Of a DNA stretch of 64,000 nucleotides, positions 45,270 to 57,581 are shown in pieces (the stretch's first letter is position 1; every line of letters begins with the position of its first letter). The DNA is from Vicia villosa (taxonomy: Eukaryota; Streptophyta; Magnoliopsida; Fabales; Fabaceae), in the NCBI RefSeq assembly GCF_029867415.1, contig NW_026705293.1, forward strand, positions 372,001 to 436,000. Reading direction: 5' to 3'. The translations under genes and the position numbers were made by a program. The notes below the pieces were generated by a model. It had not been told where the DNA came from and made no database searches. It saw nothing but the letters and a program-made list of their open reading frames with translations.

Positions 45270-46349
45270 ACATAGCTTAGACGACAATGGTGAGATGGGC
45301 AAGTCTTCTTCTTCTTCTTGGATGGTTGGCATGATAGATAATCTAGACGTCTTGGTTTGAAAGTTTTGACGGCGAATTTAAGATTGTGTTGTCGATACCG
45401 TTTTGGACTCTATAGCCCTCTTATTTGCAAGCTTAGCCTCCAACACTCTTTTGTTCTTCATTAAATTCTTCATTGCCGTATTCAAAAGTATAATTTCGTT
45501 ACTTGTGTATCTTATATTTTCACTCTTGTGTATCTTAGATGGCATTGGTGAGACGGATGAGTCTTCTTCTTGGATGGTTGGCATGATGGATAATCTAGAT
45601 GGCTTGGTTTGAAAGATTTGACGACGAATATAAGATTGTGTTGTCGCTACCCGTTTGGACTCTATAGCCCTCTTATTTGCAAGCTTAGCCTCCAACACTC
45701 TTTTATTCATCATTAAATTCTTCATTACCGTATTCAAGAGTATAATATCGTTACTTGTGATTCTTATATTTTCACCCTTGTGTATCTTAAATGGCATTGG
45801 TGAGACGGACGAGTCTTCTTCTTGGAGGGTAGACGTGATGGATAATCTAGACGGCATAGTTTGAAAATTTTGACGACGAAGATAGCATTGAGTTGTCGAT
45901 ACCCGTTTGGACTCTATAGCCCTCTTATTTGCAAGCTTAGCCTCCAACACTTTTTTGTTCTCCATAAAATTCTTCATTGCTGTATTCAAGAGTATAATGT
46001 CGTTATTTGTGTATCTTATATTTTCATCCTTGTGTATCTTAGATGAAATTGGTGAGACGGACGAGTCTTCTTCTATTATGGTAGACATGATAAATAATCT
46101 AGACGGCATGGTTTGAAAGTTTTGACGACGAAGATAACATTGAGTTTTCGATACACGTTTGGACTTTATAAACATTTTATTTGCAAGCTTAGCCTCCAAC
46201 CCTCCTTTGTTCTTCATTGAGTTCTTCATTGCCGTTTTTAAGAGTATCATGTTGTTACTTGTGTATCTTATATTTTCACCCATGCTATTGTAATCATGGT
46301 TTTTCTTTGGTTTTGATATTGGTGACAATGTTGCTTCGGATGTATCCAT
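45270..46349 (-). pseudogene. Four-repeat protein gene, copy 2, with nonsense codon in last repeat
   Basis: Same gene as at 20552-21631, starting at the ATG at 46349. The frame stops at 45378-45380, where TAA replaces the tyrosine codon present in copy 1. This removes the last 36 residues (end of repeat four), and 323 residues remain. Three full repeats and most of the fourth are intact, so a shortened protein could still be made. A few amino-acid changes relative to copy 1 are spread over the repeats. A gypsy element sits 150 bp upstream of the ATG. Confidence 0.6.
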
Positions 46350-46399
46350 GTTACTGTATACAAGTATTAACCAGGTGAAATATGGCTTTTTCTTGTAGT

Positions 46400-46406
46400 T
46401 TTTATA
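46400..46406 (-). promoter_or_regulatory. TATA-like box of the four-repeat gene (copy 2)
   Basis: Identical to copy 1. The gypsy LTR begins 93 bp upstream at 46499, so anything beyond that is now 5.7 kb away. Confidence 0.45.
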
Positions 46407-46498
46407 GAAAATGAGGCTTGAGAATGAATTATAAAGGTGTGGTTCAACATTAAATAGGAAGAATGTTAGATAAAATCTGATATTTTTTAAAGGAAAAG

Positions 46499-46766
46499 TG
46501 ATAGAAGGCCCAAACGAATTATTAAAAGGCCCAGCTATCTAAGTGATTACATGTTGAATTAATTTAATAATTTTATTTTATTTAGCTGGGAATGTTATTT
46601 GGGGCCCAGCCCACTTATCTGATCCATTAGGGTCCTTGTATTTAAACCTTGCTGCTGCTTTGATAGAAGGCAGAAAATTAATGAACAACTCTTTCTTTTA
46701 TTTGTTTTGTGTTTATGCAATGGCTAACCCTAGTTTATGATAGTAGTTGCTAATCCTCTTACATCA
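46499..46766 (+). repeat. 5' LTR of gypsy element
   Basis: Starts TGATAGAAGG, ends CTTACATCA. TTGGTGCTTTCATC follows directly at 46767 and is the likely primer site; I could not assign the tRNA. Confidence 0.92.
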
Positions 46767-46788
46767 TTGGTGCTTTCATCTTGAACCC

Positions 46789-49700
46789 ATGGCTCCTCCC
46801 AAACCACCCCAACCCACACCTCAAGAGATTATTGAACAAGCTGTTCAAACCTCTAACACACAGCTGGCTAATGCAGTAGATCAAATTCATTCAGATCTGG
46901 ATGAAAGGTTTGTTTTTGTGCAGTCAGATCTGGATAAAACACACCAGAATCTGCAGAAAATCACCACCAGAATGGACAATGACCGGCAGATTTCAGACAC
47001 GCGATATGACTCTATTATGTCCACACTACAAAAGCTGCTGCTACAGCAACCTGCTGCCACTACAGCCGCCACCAACCCTACACCCTCAGGTATGAAAACT
47101 GTAATCTCACCTATTCCTACACTAGCCTCACCCCTGTCCGGTATTGCATCCACTTCCACAACCCCTCCCTGCACCACCACAACCATCCCCTTTTCGTTGG
47201 GAACCTCACAAATTCCCTCTTTCCCGTATAACCCCCACACTCATGTTTCCACTGCCTTCACTCCTTACACTTTTATTCCGACCAGCCTACCCCCACCTTC
47301 CCCTTATAATATTCCGTTTCCAAACCCCCATACTTACTCACCACCAACAAATCTGCCACCTTTGCCCCCATTTCGCTCTCCCAAACTAGAACTTTCTTTG
47401 TTTGATGGGTCAAATCCCTTAGAGTGGCTATTCCAGGCAGATCAGTTTTTTGGATTTTATAATATGCCCCCGGAAAATCGATTGTCTATGATGTCCTTTT
47501 ATATGAAGGGTGATGCTCTTGGTTGGTTTAAATGGATGCATCATAATCGCTTACTTACTGATTGGGCTTCTTTTACTAGAGCATTAGAATTAAGATTTGG
47601 ACCTTCTACTTTTGCAAATCACCAAGCAGAATTATTTAAGCTTAAACAAACTAATTCTGTTGTGGAATATCAAGCAGCTTTTGAAAAATTGGGCAACCAA
47701 GTTGTTGGGTTATCACATGATGCAATACTAAATTATTTTATCTCAGGCCTTATTCCAGAAATCCAGAATGAAATTGCTATACATAAACCCACATCTATTT
47801 CTCAGGCTATTGGGCTTTCTAAACTCATTGAATCTAAACTAAGAGAGTCCAAACCAAAATATAACAAGCCTTTTCCCAGCCCATTTCCTAAACCGCCTAC
47901 CCAACCAACCCCACCTATTCCATCTACACCCCCCAAAACCAATACCACCATTCAGCCCAACAAATTTCCCATTCGACGCCTATCAAATGCCCAACTTCAA
48001 GAGCGTCGCGCCCAAGGCTTATGTTTTAATTGCGATCAGAAATTCATCGCCGGTCATAAGTGCTCTGCTGGAAAATTCCTTTTATTATTGGTGGATGAGG
48101 ACGAAATACTACAACAAGACACTAGTTTACATGAGTCTGAACATGAGTCTAAACCAGTTTTCCACTCAGAACAGGAAGAAACCTATTTCCAGCTATCACC
48201 CCAAGCTGCTTGTGGACACTTATCTCCCAAAACCCTCAAATTTCGTGGCAGTATTTTTGGCTTACCAGTCACTGTTTTAATTGATACAGGGAGTACACAC
48301 AACATCCTCCAACCTCGTATTGCCCATCACCTAAAACTCCAAACTACCCCTATCCCTAACTTTTCGGTTATGGTAGGTAACGGTTCTAAATTAAACTGTT
48401 CAGGACTTTGCCAACAAGTTCCTCTCACCCTCCAAGACAACTTGTTCACTATTTCGTTCCACTTACTTCCTATAGAGGGGGCAGATATCGTTCTTGGGAT
48501 GGAATGGTTGCGTACTCTTGGTCCACTCAAGGCTGACTTTTCAATTCCCAAGCTCTCCTTCACTTACAATAACAACGACATCACCATTACAGGTGACTCT
48601 AAAACACTACCCACACCCTCTTCATTTCATCAAATCTGCCATCTCCTCCACAATGATTTAATACCATCCTTACACCTTTTGATTTGCCAACCCACCCCTG
48701 CCCAAGATACCCTCCCTTCTCCCTCAAATCCAGACCTCTTTGACTCTTTACCTTCGTCCATTCCCCCACAAATCACCACTCTTCTCAAATCCTTTCCAAA
48801 AGTCTTTCACAAACCTCACGGATTACCACCATCACGCCCTCATGACCATCATATCCCTCTTTTACCTAATACCACCCCTGTCAACGTAAAACCTTACAGA
48901 TACCCCCATTCCCAAAAAGATGCTATGACAGTTTTAATTCAAGACATGCTTGCTGAGGGAATAATTAAGCCCAGCCAAAGTCCCTACTCTTCCCCAGTTC
49001 TATTGGTTCGAAAAAAAGATGGCAGCTGGAGATTTTGCGTTGACTACAGAGCACTAAACGCTGTTACTGTTAGAGACCGTTTTCCTATCCCGACCATAGA
49101 TGAAATCTTTGATGAACTAGGATCAGCAACTATTTTTTCCAAGATCGATCTTCGATCTGGTTATCATCAAATTAGGGTTACACCGGCGGATACACACAAG
49201 ACAGCGTTTCGCACGTTTGATGGACACTATGAGTTTTTGGTGATGCCTTTTGGGCTAACTAATGCTCCTAGCTCTTTTCAATCGGCTATGAACGACCTAC
49301 TACGGCCGTTCCTACGACGGTTTGTTTTAGTTTTTTTTGACGACATTTTGATCTATAGTTCTTGTTTAACTGACCATGCCCATCATTTATCCTTAATTCT
49401 TAATTTACTATCAGTTAACCAATTTTATGCAAAATTATCCAAATGTGTTTTCGCTGTTCCTAGTGTTGATTATCTAGGTCATATCATTTCAAGTAATGGT
49501 GTCACCCCCGATCCTACAAAAATTCAAGCAATCATGGATTGGCCTCGACCACGTTCTCTCACGACTCTTAGGGGCTTCCTCGGACTCACCGGTTTCTATA
49601 GACGCTTTGTGCGCCACTACGCCTCTCTCGCCGCTCCTCTCACCGATTTATTAAGACATTCAAAGTTTACATGGAATGAATCTGCCGAAGCAGCATTTAC

Positions 49701-52026
49701 AAATTTAAAGCATAAAATGACTTCCACTCCCGTCTTGTGCCTTCCTGATTTTTCCAAGCTTTTTGTCATTGAAACGGATGCTTCTGGCATTGCAGTGGGT
49801 GCAGTCTTGTCTCAGCAGGGTCATCCGTTAGCTTTCTTCAGCAAGAAACTCTGCAACAGAATGCAGGCATCATCAGTCTATGTCCGAGAAATGTATGCCA
49901 TAACTGAATCAATAAAGAAATGGAGACAGTATTTGATAGGGAGACAGTTTCGCATATATACAGACCAAAGAAGCTTAAAAAATCTACTGGTGCAAACAAT
50001 CCAAACACCCGAACAACAAAAGTGGGCCGCTAAATTGCAGGGTTTTCAATTTGAAATCTTTTACAAACCTGGTAAGCAGAATCAAGTCGCTGATGCTCTG
50101 AGCCGTGTTCAGCATGAAGACGAATCTCTTTTGTTATCCATCTCCTCTCCGGTTCCGCTCCTCTTCACCCAGCTTGTTGACTTTTACCGTAAAACAACAG
50201 AGGGACAAGACCTCATCACAAAAGCAAAAACCGAATCAATCATCTATCAGTTCAAAAACGACATCTTATACTACAAAGATAGAGTTTTTATACCTTCGGT
50301 GAGAGATCTACGTCGTGCAATCATTCGAGAATATCACTCTACACCAGTAGCGGGTCATTCAGGCGTGCAACCCACCTTATCTCGTCTTTCAGCTTCCTTC
50401 TTATGGCCTGGTATTTACAAAGATGTCGAACTGTTTGTGAAGGAATGTCAAACCTGCCAACATAGTAAATACATGCCAAAAAAGAAACAAGGGTTACTAC
50501 AGCCGTTAGAAATCCCTTTGCAGGTATGGGATGAACTATCGATGGACTTTATAACACACTTACCTTCATCATTTGGTCATACGGCCATTTGGGTAATTTG
50601 TGACCGCCTGACAAAATATGTCCATCTCATTGCACTACCTACCAGCTTCACGGCTCGCGACCTTGCTAGAAGATTTTCAACTGAGATCTGTCGCTTACAC
50701 GGGATCCCTCGTTCTATCGTTTCAGACAGAGATCCTTTATTCTTAAGTTCCTTTTGGAAAGAACTTTTCAGAATCCAGGGCACAACCTTAAAGTTCAGTT
50801 CAGCCTACCACCCTGAAACAGACGGACAAACAGAGGTTATGAATAGATGTTTAGAGGCTTATTTGAGATGTTTTACAAGTGATAATCTGAACCAATGGTT
50901 CAACTACTTACACCTCGCAGAATACTGGCATAACTCCGCTTATCATTCTGCTACCAAGATGTCACCGTTCGAAGCCTTATACGGTAGAGAACCACCTTCT
51001 TTTCCCCAATATCTCAAAGGCACTACTTCTATTCCGGATCTGGATATTAACCTGCAACACAGACAAGAACTCCTTAGCACCTTAAGATCTAACCTCGAAC
51101 GAGCACGGAAACGAATGACGGAACAAGCTAATAAAAAACGGATGGACTGTACCTTTAACGTTGGAGATCTTGTGCTCTTGCGTCTTCAACCATATCGCCA
51201 AAGTAGTGTTCATCGTCGCACCTCTCAGAAACTTTCCCACCGCTACTTTGGTCCCTTTCCGATTCGACGCCGTATCGGCCCGGTGGCCTACGATCTCGAG
51301 CTTCCACCTACCTCACGCATCCACAGCGTCTTCCACGTTTCACAGCTACGCGCTTTTCACGGAGACAACTCATCTGGTAAATTCATACCACTTCCACCGG
51401 ATTTGCCATCGTTCACAGACACGGAGCCAAGGATGGAGAACGTGATAGAGGTTCAAAAGAGAAACACACAAAGAGACTTAGATGTTTTTGAGTTAGGAGA
51501 GAAGGACACATCTGAGAATGGAAGGGCTACAGAGAAAACACAACAACGCTTTGGGTCTTCAAAGTTAAATGGAACTAATGAAACTCTTAAGCATACTTCT
51601 CACTTAGCTGGCGTGGAAGTCACTTTAACTCACATGGGTAACAGTACCGCCCCTCCAGTTCCCAAGGTTGAAACGGTTACTAAATCTCCTCCCTTGAATT
51701 CATTGGATTCCTCTGCGCTTCAATCTAGTCCGTTGGATTTTTCTACCTCCTCTGTCCATAAGTCACGCGAAGCTTCCACACAGATTCCCAAAATTGCCAC
51801 TTCAATTCCAGCTGGCCCGCATGCAAATGGGATTACCAACGCAATGCCAGCTAGCCCTATGCGGTCTTCCACTTCCAACAATTGGGCCTCAGCTTTTCAG
51901 CGGACCAACACCCCTTTTGACTCCAACCTTGAGGACAAGGTTGTCATTGGGCCAGAAAGTAGTGATAGAAGGCCCAAACGAATTATTAAAAGGCCCAGCT
52001 ATCTAAGTGATTACATGTTGAATTAA
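46789..52026 (+). CDS. Gypsy gag-pol polyprotein, intact (1745 aa)
   Basis: The ATG at 46789 (MAPPKPPQPT) is chosen because the upstream ATG at 46747 is inside the LTR. Domains in order: coiled-coil-like N-terminus and Pro/Thr-rich linker; retrotransposon gag (~200-365); zinc finger CFNCDQKFIAGHKC (~410); protease VLIDTGSTHNIL (~497); reverse transcriptase with VDYRALN, KIDLRSGYHQI and VFFDDILIYS (~735-860); RNase H with ETDASGIAVGAVLS (~994); integrase with the HHCC finger (HSTPVAGH...CQTCQ, ~1182-1225) and DDE residues in MDFITHLP, SDRDPLFLS and HPETDGQTE. RT before integrase is diagnostic of Ty3/gypsy. After IHSVFHVSQLR, no chromodomain is seen. Instead a ~220-residue Ser/Thr/Pro-rich tail ends RPKRIIKRPSYLSDYMLN, the last 21 codons lying in the 3' LTR. 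Confidence 0.96.
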   Translation: MAPPKPPQPTPQEIIEQAVQTSNTQLANAVDQIHSDLDERFVFVQSDLDKTHQNLQKITTRMDNDRQISDTRYDSIMSTLQKLLLQQPAATTAATNPTPSGMKTVISPIPTLASPLSGIASTSTTPPCTTTTIPFSLGTSQIPSFPYNPHTHVSTAFTPYTFIPTSLPPPSPYNIPFPNPHTYSPPTNLPPLPPFRSPKLELSLFDGSNPLEWLFQADQFFGFYNMPPENRLSMMSFYMKGDALGWFKWMHHNRLLTDWASFTRALELRFGPSTFANHQAELFKLKQTNSVVEYQAAFEKLGNQVVGLSHDAILNYFISGLIPEIQNEIAIHKPTSISQAIGLSKLIESKLRESKPKYNKPFPSPFPKPPTQPTPPIPSTPPKTNTTIQPNKFPIRRLSNAQLQERRAQGLCFNCDQKFIAGHKCSAGKFLLLLVDEDEILQQDTSLHESEHESKPVFHSEQEETYFQLSPQAACGHLSPKTLKFRGSIFGLPVTVLIDTGSTHNILQPRIAHHLKLQTTPIPNFSVMVGNGSKLNCSGLCQQVPLTLQDNLFTISFHLLPIEGADIVLGMEWLRTLGPLKADFSIPKLSFTYNNNDITITGDSKTLPTPSSFHQICHLLHNDLIPSLHLLICQPTPAQDTLPSPSNPDLFDSLPSSIPPQITTLLKSFPKVFHKPHGLPPSRPHDHHIPLLPNTTPVNVKPYRYPHSQKDAMTVLIQDMLAEGIIKPSQSPYSSPVLLVRKKDGSWRFCVDYRALNAVTVRDRFPIPTIDEIFDELGSATIFSKIDLRSGYHQIRVTPADTHKTAFRTFDGHYEFLVMPFGLTNAPSSFQSAMNDLLRPFLRRFVLVFFDDILIYSSCLTDHAHHLSLILNLLSVNQFYAKLSKCVFAVPSVDYLGHIISSNGVTPDPTKIQAIMDWPRPRSLTTLRGFLGLTGFYRRFVRHYASLAAPLTDLLRHSKFTWNESAEAAFTNLKHKMTSTPVLCLPDFSKLFVIETDASGIAVGAVLSQQGHPLAFFSKKLCNRMQASSVYVREMYAITESIKKWRQYLIGRQFRIYTDQRSLKNLLVQTIQTPEQQKWAAKLQGFQFEIFYKPGKQNQVADALSRVQHEDESLLLSISSPVPLLFTQLVDFYRKTTEGQDLITKAKTESIIYQFKNDILYYKDRVFIPSVRDLRRAIIREYHSTPVAGHSGVQPTLSRLSASFLWPGIYKDVELFVKECQTCQHSKYMPKKKQGLLQPLEIPLQVWDELSMDFITHLPSSFGHTAIWVICDRLTKYVHLIALPTSFTARDLARRFSTEICRLHGIPRSIVSDRDPLFLSSFWKELFRIQGTTLKFSSAYHPETDGQTEVMNRCLEAYLRCFTSDNLNQWFNYLHLAEYWHNSAYHSATKMSPFEALYGREPPSFPQYLKGTTSIPDLDINLQHRQELLSTLRSNLERARKRMTEQANKKRMDCTFNVGDLVLLRLQPYRQSSVHRRTSQKLSHRYFGPFPIRRRIGPVAYDLELPPTSRIHSVFHVSQLRAFHGDNSSGKFIPLPPDLPSFTDTEPRMENVIEVQKRNTQRDLDVFELGEKDTSENGRATEKTQQRFGSSKLNGTNETLKHTSHLAGVEVTLTHMGNSTAPPVPKVETVTKSPPLNSLDSSALQSSPLDFSTSSVHKSREASTQIPKIATSIPAGPHANGITNAMPASPMRSSTSNNWASAFQRTNTPFDSNLEDKVVIGPESSDRRPKRIIKRPSYLSDYMLN

Positions 52027-52229
52027 TTTAATAATTTTATTTTATTTAGCTGGGAATGTTATTTTGGGCCCAGCCCACTTATCTGATCCATTAGGGTCCT
52101 TGTATTTAAACCTTGCTGCTGCTTGGTAGAAGGCAGAAAATTAATGAACAACTCTTTCTTTTATTTGTTTTGTGATTATGCAATGGCTAACCCTAGTTTA
52201 TGATAGTAGTTGCTAATCCTCTTACATCA
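51963..52229 (+). repeat. 3' LTR of gypsy element
   Basis: Its first 64 bases are also the 3' end of the gag-pol frame. A weak purine run (GGGCCAGAAAGTAG) precedes it. Confidence 0.92.
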
Positions 52230-52737
52230 AAAAGTTTGTTAAGATTTTTAAATTAAGACTGTAATTGAAATATTTTTTGCATGTTATACGAATAGTTTGT
52301 TACACTAGTTTTAAAAACTAGTCCTTTAGTATTTAGTCTTTTAGTACGCTCCTTATAAAAACTTGTTTTAAAAATTAGTCTTAGTATTTAGTCTTTTGTT
52401 ACACTTTTATGTTTTTGACGGGGAGTAGTTTGTTACACTTTTAAGTTTAAGATTATAGTAATTTGTTTCTTTATGAGAACACAGGATTTATAACATCCCT
52501 AGTTTGTTTCAGTTTTTTTTTTTAAATAATTATATAAGATTTGTTTTTTTCTAAATTTTAAAAGATGAAAATGATTTGTATGGTGTTGTATATTTTTTAT
52601 TATAAAAATATAAATATTCCTTAAAATAAACTAATTTAAAATATTACATTTAAAATAATATTTAAAATATTTCAATCTTTGATATAATAATCTTGGATAT
52701 TACAAATTTAAATTCACTTAATTTTGAAAGCTTTTTG

Positions 52738-52873
<136 letters not shown>

Positions 52874-54039
52874 TTCGGCGCAAATGCACGTGTTTGTATT
52901 TAAACTTTACCTTTATGTACTACATAAATCTTTCTGAATATCAGTCTATAAACATGCGACTACAACTCCATAAACTCTGATACATACTATTTCTTTTATT
53001 CAGTACGTTTTATGGTTGCCAGTGGCTGTTCTTGGGCCTGGCCAGGGTGGGCACATGCCCAGACTCGGGCCATTTATTTTTTGTCGGTAACATGAATAAA
53101 CAATTTTATATATTTTTTTTTTGAATAAGAAAATCGTCTTTTAACATTGTCCCAGCGGCGGTACGTCATTTTGCTAACTCATTGTTGTGAGTTCGATATG
53201 ATGTATAATAACTTTTAGTTTTCTTCAAAACTACCAAAAGTAAAAAATTAGATATTAATGCAAATAGGAGTCAAACTCTGCTCCATATAAATGTGAGAAC
53301 ATTCTGCCACTCGGACATTGATGTTTTATCCTCATTATTTGGTTATTATTTATTCTTAACTAAAATAACATTTCTTAAAACACTCAATTTTAAACACCAT
53401 TATATTTAAAAAAATATAGAATATTGACACTTAACATTAATTATTAAATTCAATAAATTATGGTAACTTTACGTACACAAATAATTATATAATTATAATA
53501 TTACTAATTTTTCAAGGGAATTATTTATAAAATAAATAACTAAAATATAACAATAACAATAAATAGTTAAAATTTATTTATATCTATAAGATATATTGTT
53601 GATTAAAAAAAACTAAATTAGTAAAATTTTAATAAGAAAATATTTTTATTGTATACAAAATATCATGATGTTATAATTAGTCTCGAGTCTCAAAAAAGTA
53701 AGGATCCATCCTGCTTAAAATACAGTGAGATCAATGATGCATTTTATTGTTTCTCTTTAAGATATCTGAGAGGACCGATCACTTTGGTTTTGAAGTTTTC
53801 ACTAAAAGCAGATATAAAGATTAAAAACATGTATCTCAAGGCTTGATAGATCACGTTGGTTGTTTGTACAATGATTATAATAATCAAATAACGACATATT
53901 ACATTATCCTTGGCATACCACTTTAGTAAATGAAGTGATATTATCCTTGATTGCTTGATGGTATGTTACACTGAGCAGGACATATTTAATCACTTGATAA
54001 TATTGATATTATTCGAACTCACCGCAAAAAAGTCTTGAA

Positions 54040-54337
54040 GCCTATGTTTGGATACAATAAAAAGAACGGAACGAGATAGAATAGAGCGGAACGGAGCGGA
54101 ATGGAATAAATAAGTCTTTCCATTGTTTGGGAACTTCACGATCGAATAGAGTAATTTTTTCATTCCGCCCAAATCGGAGGGTACAAAAAATGGTGGAAAG
54201 TGATGGAATAGAATGAGATCCATTTCATCCAATACCACTCAATTCCATCCGTTTTAATCAATCCAAACGATGGAATATAAACTTATTTCATTCCATTCCG
54301 CTCCATTCCATCATATTCCATCAATCCAAACATACCC
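54040..54337. mobile_element. Inverted-repeat (MITE-like) element, block copy 2
   Basis: Same element as 23496-23793 with a few substitutions. Confidence 0.6.
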
Positions 54338-56231
54338 GAAAAGACATTTGCCTCATAATTTTATTTAACACGCTATTGTAACGTTGTGTTTCATCTCTTT
54401 TGTTTTAAACTATACTTTTATTGACAAAATAACGACTTTATTTTATTTTGATTAATGACTATTTATATATTACATACAATGAATCTGCGGTCTTTAAATT
54501 TTTGTCCAGGCTTTATGATATTTATGGCTTCACCATTGATGGTTGTTGTTCTTTGATTTGATATCAAAAATTCGCTTTGTTTAATTTTCATATCACAAAT
54601 TCGCTATGTTTTGTTATTCTGTTTTTTTATTTTTGTTCTGATTTCGACTCTAATGGATTTCGTTTTGACATGTAGTTATGTTCAAACGATATGTTATGTT
54701 CTTCATCTTCATTTTGTTTATTTTTTTCTTCATTTTGATACTAAAAACCTCTACTTTCAGTTAGGGATTCTTCCTAGGTGTTGGTTCCCGGCGGCCGACG
54801 ATTATTATTCTAAAATAGCATCGGATTCAATTTTTTCCTCTTCAAAGTTCATCATCAATGGTTTAAAGTTTGTTCTTTTTAGGGTTGTAGATCTATACAT
54901 ATGTGTCTTCTCCCATCTTTTTAACATCTTTGTCATTTTGTTTTTGTTTTTTAGGTTGTAGATCTATGTATAAGAAGTGTTTAGAGAGGAAGAATACAAT
55001 GAGATGCCAGTTTATATTTTTTTAAGAAAAATGTTTTATTATTTATTTTAATTTTATGTCTTTTATCATTATTATTATAATTATTATTGATATTATTGCT
55101 ATGGTTATAGTAAAACCTTTCAAAATCAATTTACCTGATTCAACATTAAATAGTGCAAATATCACATTGAATAGTTCAAACATCATAAGATGAATATTGT
55201 AAATCTTTATTGGGAAATCTATACCTATTTTAAACTAGTATTTTTCTCTTCCATCAAAATTATAAATACTTGTGATTGTCCTTTTTTAGCTTGATTTTTT
55301 TTTAATTATAATGGGTCTTATTTTTTAAAAGAAACTTAAATCAATAATAATAAATAAATTTATAATTTCATACAATTTAAATAATCATCTTGATTATTTA
55401 AAATGTTAAATAGTCAACTTAACTGTTTATAAAAAAAATAGTCAATTTAATTATTAATTTAATTTATATTTTTGTATAATTTAATTATCCAAAAATTATA
55501 ATATTAATATTTTTAATTAAGACGTTTATTTTTTATTTATTTTCTAATTGTTCATAATTATAAATAACAAAAATAATGACAGAACAAAAATAATATTTAT
55601 ATGACCAGAATTCGTGCAAATCCACGAGTTATTTTATAGTTGTAAAATTCGTATTATATTTTAGAAAGAAATGCGCATAACAGCAGTATATTTTGATCTT
55701 AATTTATTTTTAATGAAAAATTTTATTTTTAAATTAATGACGAATTTTATTTTTATTTTTAATCTTATTAATGAAAAAATTTGTTTTTAAATTAATCAGT
55801 GAATCTTAATTTTTTTTTGTAAATGAGAACAAATTGTCTTTTGATCCAAATATGACACTAATATTTATTCATACAATTAAAATAATATTTTCAATTACTA
55901 TGTTATTAGTTGATATTTATAAAACTATATGATTGCATAAGTAATTTTACAAATAATGTCAAAATAAGTTTAATATTTACAAATGAGAAAATATGGTTGA
56001 TCCAAATATTTATATAAATGAAAAACTATATTTGTGCTCCAAATATAAATATTTTTTTAAATAATAAATTTTCTTGATTGGTTAAGTAATTTTGTCAATT
56101 TGTTTATTCATTCTTATTATAATTTGGTTTTATTTTAAAACTTATAAACTACTTTGATAAAATAATTTTGTTTTTCTTATTTATATTTTTATTACATTTT
56201 GAAAACAAAAGTGTATGTACCACGCCAATAC

Positions 56232-56259
56232 CCGTGCGAACACACATGCATCCCACTAG
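56232..56259 (+). mobile_element. Helitron-like 3' terminus (block copy 2)
   Basis: Homologous to 25690-25717. CTAG then T are kept; the hairpin stem is further decayed. Confidence 0.35.
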
Positions 56260-56379
56260 TTTAAATTAGAGAGAACAGTAGTAGTTTGTTACACTTTTAT
56301 GTTTTTGACGGGGAGTAGTTTATTAGACTTTTAAAATTAAGATTATAGTAATTTGTTTCTTTATGAGAACACATGTCTA

Positions 56380-56645
56380 ATGACGGCATCGCCGAAATAG
56401 ACATATCTCCTGATATTTTGATAATAGAATTCAATGATCCTATTGTGGCTATTATGAATAGCACCTACCCTGATTTCATCTAGAATTTTGAATCCAATGA
56501 TTACCTTAAAATTCGTGCAATTCTGGCTTCTACACTGAAAATTATTGATCTGCTCAACGACCATATACTTAACTTAATGCCAGATTATCCTAAGAAAATA
56601 TATAATCTAACACGTTATATACTTATCTATATACATACATACATA

Positions 56646-56714
<69 letters not shown>

Positions 56715-57327
56715 CATGCTTTTACTAATTATGTTCAATCAACAATACAAGAGATATTCAAGACTATTATAGCGCAAATTCAGTGGATAAGTCTGAAAAT
56801 CATGACCCTAAACTAGTTGATATCCTCACACTAGAATTTTTAAGTTCCCTCCGTACATCAGGTTTGTCTAACCATCACTTAAAACTAAAGGTCGGAACAC
56901 CCGTAATGCTCATGAGGAACATAGATCAATCTGAAGGTTTGTGTAACGGCACAAGGCTATGCATAACAAAGTTGGCGACCCATGTACTCGAGGATTCAAT
57001 AATTGGAGGTTAAGGTTTGGGAAATTTGGTTTACATACCTCAAATGGGCATGTCACCATCACAATCACCATGGCCATTAAAACTAAATAGAAGTCAATTC
57101 CCAATTATGGTTTCCTATTCCATGACCATTAACAAATCCAAGGACAGCCATTGTATAACGTCGGTCTATACTTACCAAGAGATGTATTTACTCACGGCTA
57201 AATTTATGTTGCATTGTCAAGAGTAACAACAAAAAAGGGAATCAAAATATTAATACATGATGAACAACGAAAGTTCAAGGGGAAAACTATAAACGTTGTG
57301 TACAAAGAGGTTTTTAACAATGTCTGA
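56380..57327 (+). pseudogene. Pif1/Helitron-type helicase C-terminal fragment (copy 2)
   Basis: Near-identical to 25838-26767 with the same in-frame TAG, the same interrupting (TA)n tract (longer here) and the same later frame breaks. The decay therefore predates the duplication. Confidence 0.8.
56649..56712. repeat. (TA)n microsatellite, ~64 bp, inside helicase remnant
   Basis: Homologous to 26107-26152, 18 bp longer. Confidence 0.95.
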
Positions 57328-57581
57328 TTTTCACAAATTTAAGTCAATAATTCTGTAAACTCGGTAGTATACCTATTACTACCAGTATTTTACCTTATGC
57401 GACATTAACTTCATGTATAACTATTATCTTATGATCCTTTTGTCATGAAATCATTTGTGCTAAATGTATCTATGCCAAATCATTTAAATTGAAATAACCA
57501 TTATATATTAATTAGTCATATTACATAGATAAGACAAAAAACGGATACAAAAAAACTTAGACCAAAATTCCACATGTTTGT

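Larger units (their letters stand above)
46499..52229 (+). mobile_element. Ty3/gypsy retrotransposon, Reina-like, TSD AAAAG
   Basis: 5731 bp with LTRs of 268 bp (46499-46766) and 267 bp (51963-52229) that differ by about three substitutions and one indel. AAAAG flanks both sides (46494-46498 and 52230-52234), and block copy 1 has the empty site near 21775. Short LTRs and overall size fit the Reina group of chromoviruses. The long frame is intact, so the insertion is recent. Confidence 0.95.

Noticed and set aside
46887..47240. 117-codon minus-strand ORF in the gypsy gag
   Set aside because: Antisense of the Pro/Thr-rich linker; no independent support.
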